DNA of 17,555 nucleotides, taken from NCBI GenBank assembly GCA_040383485.1, contig JBEIDK010000057.1, forward strand, positions 1-17,555, given 5' to 3'. A program made the position numbers and the translations under genes. Of the stretch, positions 16,091 to 17,555 are shown one piece after another. The notes under the pieces are model-generated. The model was given only the letters and a program-made list of their open reading frames with translations. It made no database searches and was not told where the DNA came from. Each line of letters begins with the position of its first letter. Within the stretch, counting starts at the first letter, position 1. Origin of the DNA: JBEIDK01 sp040383485 (GTDB lineage Bacteria; Bacteroidota; Bacteroidia; UBA4408).

Positions 16091-17398
16091 TTATACAATA
16101 CCTAATTTCTTTTTTGCACCTTCAGTAGTTATGCTACTCGGACGCTCAATTGGATGTCCTAAAGCTCTATCCCAAATTAAAGAAGCCATAACACCTAAAG
16201 CTCTTGACACGCCGAACAAAACAGTATAGAAATCAAATTCTTTCATACCATAATGCATTAATAAAGCGCCAGAATGTGCATCTACATTAGGCCAAGGATT
16301 TTTTATTTTTCCTAACGATTCTAATATTGGAGGCACTACCTCATAAACTAGCTGAACCGTTTCTAATAAATCATCTTCCTTGATATATTTTCTGAAAAAA
16401 TCTTGTTGTGCTTCAAAGCGAGGATCTGTTTTTCGCAATACAGCATGCCCGTATCCCGGTACTACCTTACCCTCTTCGATTGTTTTCTTCACATACTCCG
16501 CAATCTGCTCTTTATTAGGCTTAGTTGTATTTAATTGTGCTTGCATTTCCAATAACCAAGAAACTACCTCTTGATTTGCCAAACCATGCAATGGACCAGC
16601 TAATCCAGTCATTCCAGCAGTAAATGCTAAATAAGGGTCACTTAATGCGGAACCAACCAAATGCGTTGCATGTGCCGAAACATTTCCACCTTCATGATCA
16701 GCATGAATGGTCATATATAAACGCATTAAACGGCGCATATCAATGGTTTCGTAACCAAGCATATGTGCAAAGTTTGCCGCCCAATCCAATTTAGGATTTG
16801 GTTCAATATGCACATCATTATGATATGTTTTTCTGTAAATATATGCTGCAACCCTTGGCAAACGTGCAATCAGATTCATTGCATCTTCATAAACATAATC
16901 CCAATATTTCTTTTTGCTGGTACCTTTTTTGTATGCTGCAGCAAACAATGATTCTGTTTGCATTGCCATAACAGCAATACAAAATTGAGTCATTGGGTGG
17001 GTTTTTTGTGGTAACCTATCTAACACATCAAAAACATGTTTTGGTACATTACTTCTTCTTGCCCAATTATTTGTTAAGCTTGTTACATCGTCTTGCGTAG
17101 GTAATTCGCCAAGCAACATTAAATAGAAAACACCTTCAGGTAATGGTTCTGTGCCGCCCTTAGCCTTAGGAAGTTTTTCGCGCAATTCAGGAATTGTGTA
17201 ACCTCTAAATCGTATACCTTCTTGTGCATCAAGTTTAGAAGTTTCAGTTATCATTCCTATCATCCCCTTCATTCCTTGATATACATCGGCAAGAGTGTAT
17301 TCGCCAAGTTTTTTGTCGCCATGTTCCTTAATTAAGGCCTTTACCTCAGCAGCCATTGGCACTGCTTTTTCCTGAAATTTGTCTTTTAATGTGTCCAT
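16091..17398 (-). CDS. gltA: Citrate synthase, long mitochondrial-like type
   Basis: Condenses acetyl-CoA and oxaloacetate to citrate, the first step of the TCA cycle. At 435 aa it is close in sequence to mitochondrial citrate synthase rather than to the E. coli type II enzyme. It shares GIRFRGYTIPE, PKAKGGTEPLPEG, DHEGGNVSAHATHLVGSALS, VVPGYGHAVLRKTDPRF and NPWPNVDAHSGALL with the animal enzyme almost word for word. The catalytic triad is present: H271 (AGPLHGLANQE), H318 (GYGHAVL) and D373 (NVDAHSG). The start at 17398 is the first in-frame ATG; M15 is an alternative that would still leave the conserved fold. It is the first gene of a gltA-lpdA pair. A tandem heptamer array starts 9 nt upstream of its ATG, so its leader and promoter are in or beyond repeats. 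Confidence 0.96.
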   Translation of the reverse strand: MDTLKDKFQEKAVPMAAEVKALIKEHGDKKLGEYTLADVYQGMKGMIGMITETSKLDAQEGIRFRGYTIPELREKLPKAKGGTEPLPEGVFYLMLLGELPTQDDVTSLTNNWARRSNVPKHVFDVLDRLPQKTHPMTQFCIAVMAMQTESLFAAAYKKGTSKKKYWDYVYEDAMNLIARLPRVAAYIYRKTYHNDVHIEPNPKLDWAANFAHMLGYETIDMRRLMRLYMTIHADHEGGNVSAHATHLVGSALSDPYLAFTAGMTGLAGPLHGLANQEVVSWLLEMQAQLNTTKPNKEQIAEYVKKTIEEGKVVPGYGHAVLRKTDPRFEAQQDFFRKYIKEDDLLETVQLVYEVVPPILESLGKIKNPWPNVDAHSGALLMHYGMKEFDFYTVLFGVSRALGVMASLIWDRALGHPIERPSSITTEGAKKKLGIV

Positions 17399-17406
17399 AC
17401 CTAATT

Positions 17407-17555
17407 GAATTATGAATTTTGAATTATGAATTATGAATTTTGAATTATGAATTATGAATTTTGAATTTTGAATTATGAATTATGAATTATGAAGTATGAA
17501 TTATGAATTTTGAATTATGAATTTTGAATTATGAATTTTGAATTATGAATTTTGA
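17407..17555. repeat. Tandem heptamer array, unit GAATTWT, 21 copies plus 2 nt, continuing past the edge
   Basis: From 17407 the sequence is an unbroken series of 7-bp units, GAATTAT or GAATTTT, with a single variant GAAGTAT at 17491-17497. There are 21 complete units and two further bases at the window end. The order of the two variants is structured: GAATTTT recurs every third unit at 17414, 17435 and 17456 (21-bp period), then every second unit from 17505 onward (14-bp period). Both strands contain stop codons in all phases, so it is non-coding. The array lies only 8 nt (17399-17406) from the gltA start codon. Slipped-strand expansion is the likely origin. Confidence 0.95.

Noticed and set aside
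17407..17555. Repeat array considered as a CRISPR
   Set aside because: The units are 7 bp and contiguous, with no spacers and no cas genes.

Overview
The window is AT-rich and reads as a chromosomal segment of a member of the Bacteroidota. The evidence is: a C-terminal type IX secretion (T9SS) sorting-domain remnant; a single-chain E1 alpha-beta 2-oxo acid dehydrogenase; start regions mostly without a clear Shine-Dalgarno; -7 boxes matching the Bacteroidota consensus TAnnTTTG; and two genes that can only begin at TTG. I cannot name a genus.

Layout, left to right. (1) 1-615, minus: the 5' end of a secreted beta-propeller (SBBP-type repeat) protein that runs off the left edge. A hairpin-forming palindrome sits in frame in its N-terminal leader. 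(2) 655-1134: non-coding, holding a 168-bp foldback, MITE-like element and the terminator of gltX. (3) 1135-2691, minus: gltX. (4) 2808-7615, minus: a tight five-gene cluster transcribed as lipoprotein, class I aminotransferase, SAM methyltransferase, pdxA and MORN-type repeat protein. Spacings are 30, 25, 15 and 1 nt. (5) 7822-9420, plus: an FAD-dependent oxidoreductase with a TTG start, divergent from the cluster. (6) 9421-9949: decayed tail of a T9SS cargo gene. (7) 9950-11929, minus: fused E1 alpha/beta. (8) 12106-13347, plus: MacB/FtsX-type permease with a TTG start, convergent with (9) 13353-14579, minus: a glycosyltransferase. (10) 14660-16063 lpdA and 16091-17398 gltA, minus, 27 nt apart. 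(11) 17407-17555: a tandem heptamer array that starts 9 nt from the gltA start codon and continues past the right edge.

Functionally, gltA, lpdA and the E1 fusion supply central carbon enzymes: citrate synthase, and E3 and E1 of a 2-oxo acid dehydrogenase complex. No E2 is in the window. pdxA makes a PLP precursor and shares a transcription unit with a PLP-dependent aminotransferase. The rest is housekeeping (gltX) or cell-envelope and secretion related.

I found no tRNA, rRNA, CRISPR array, phage module or defence system. The unusual material is mostly non-coding or decayed: the foldback element, the in-frame palindrome, the T9SS remnant with a reconstructable 16-bp insertion, and the heptamer array abutting gltA. 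I do not see a convincing new multi-gene system.
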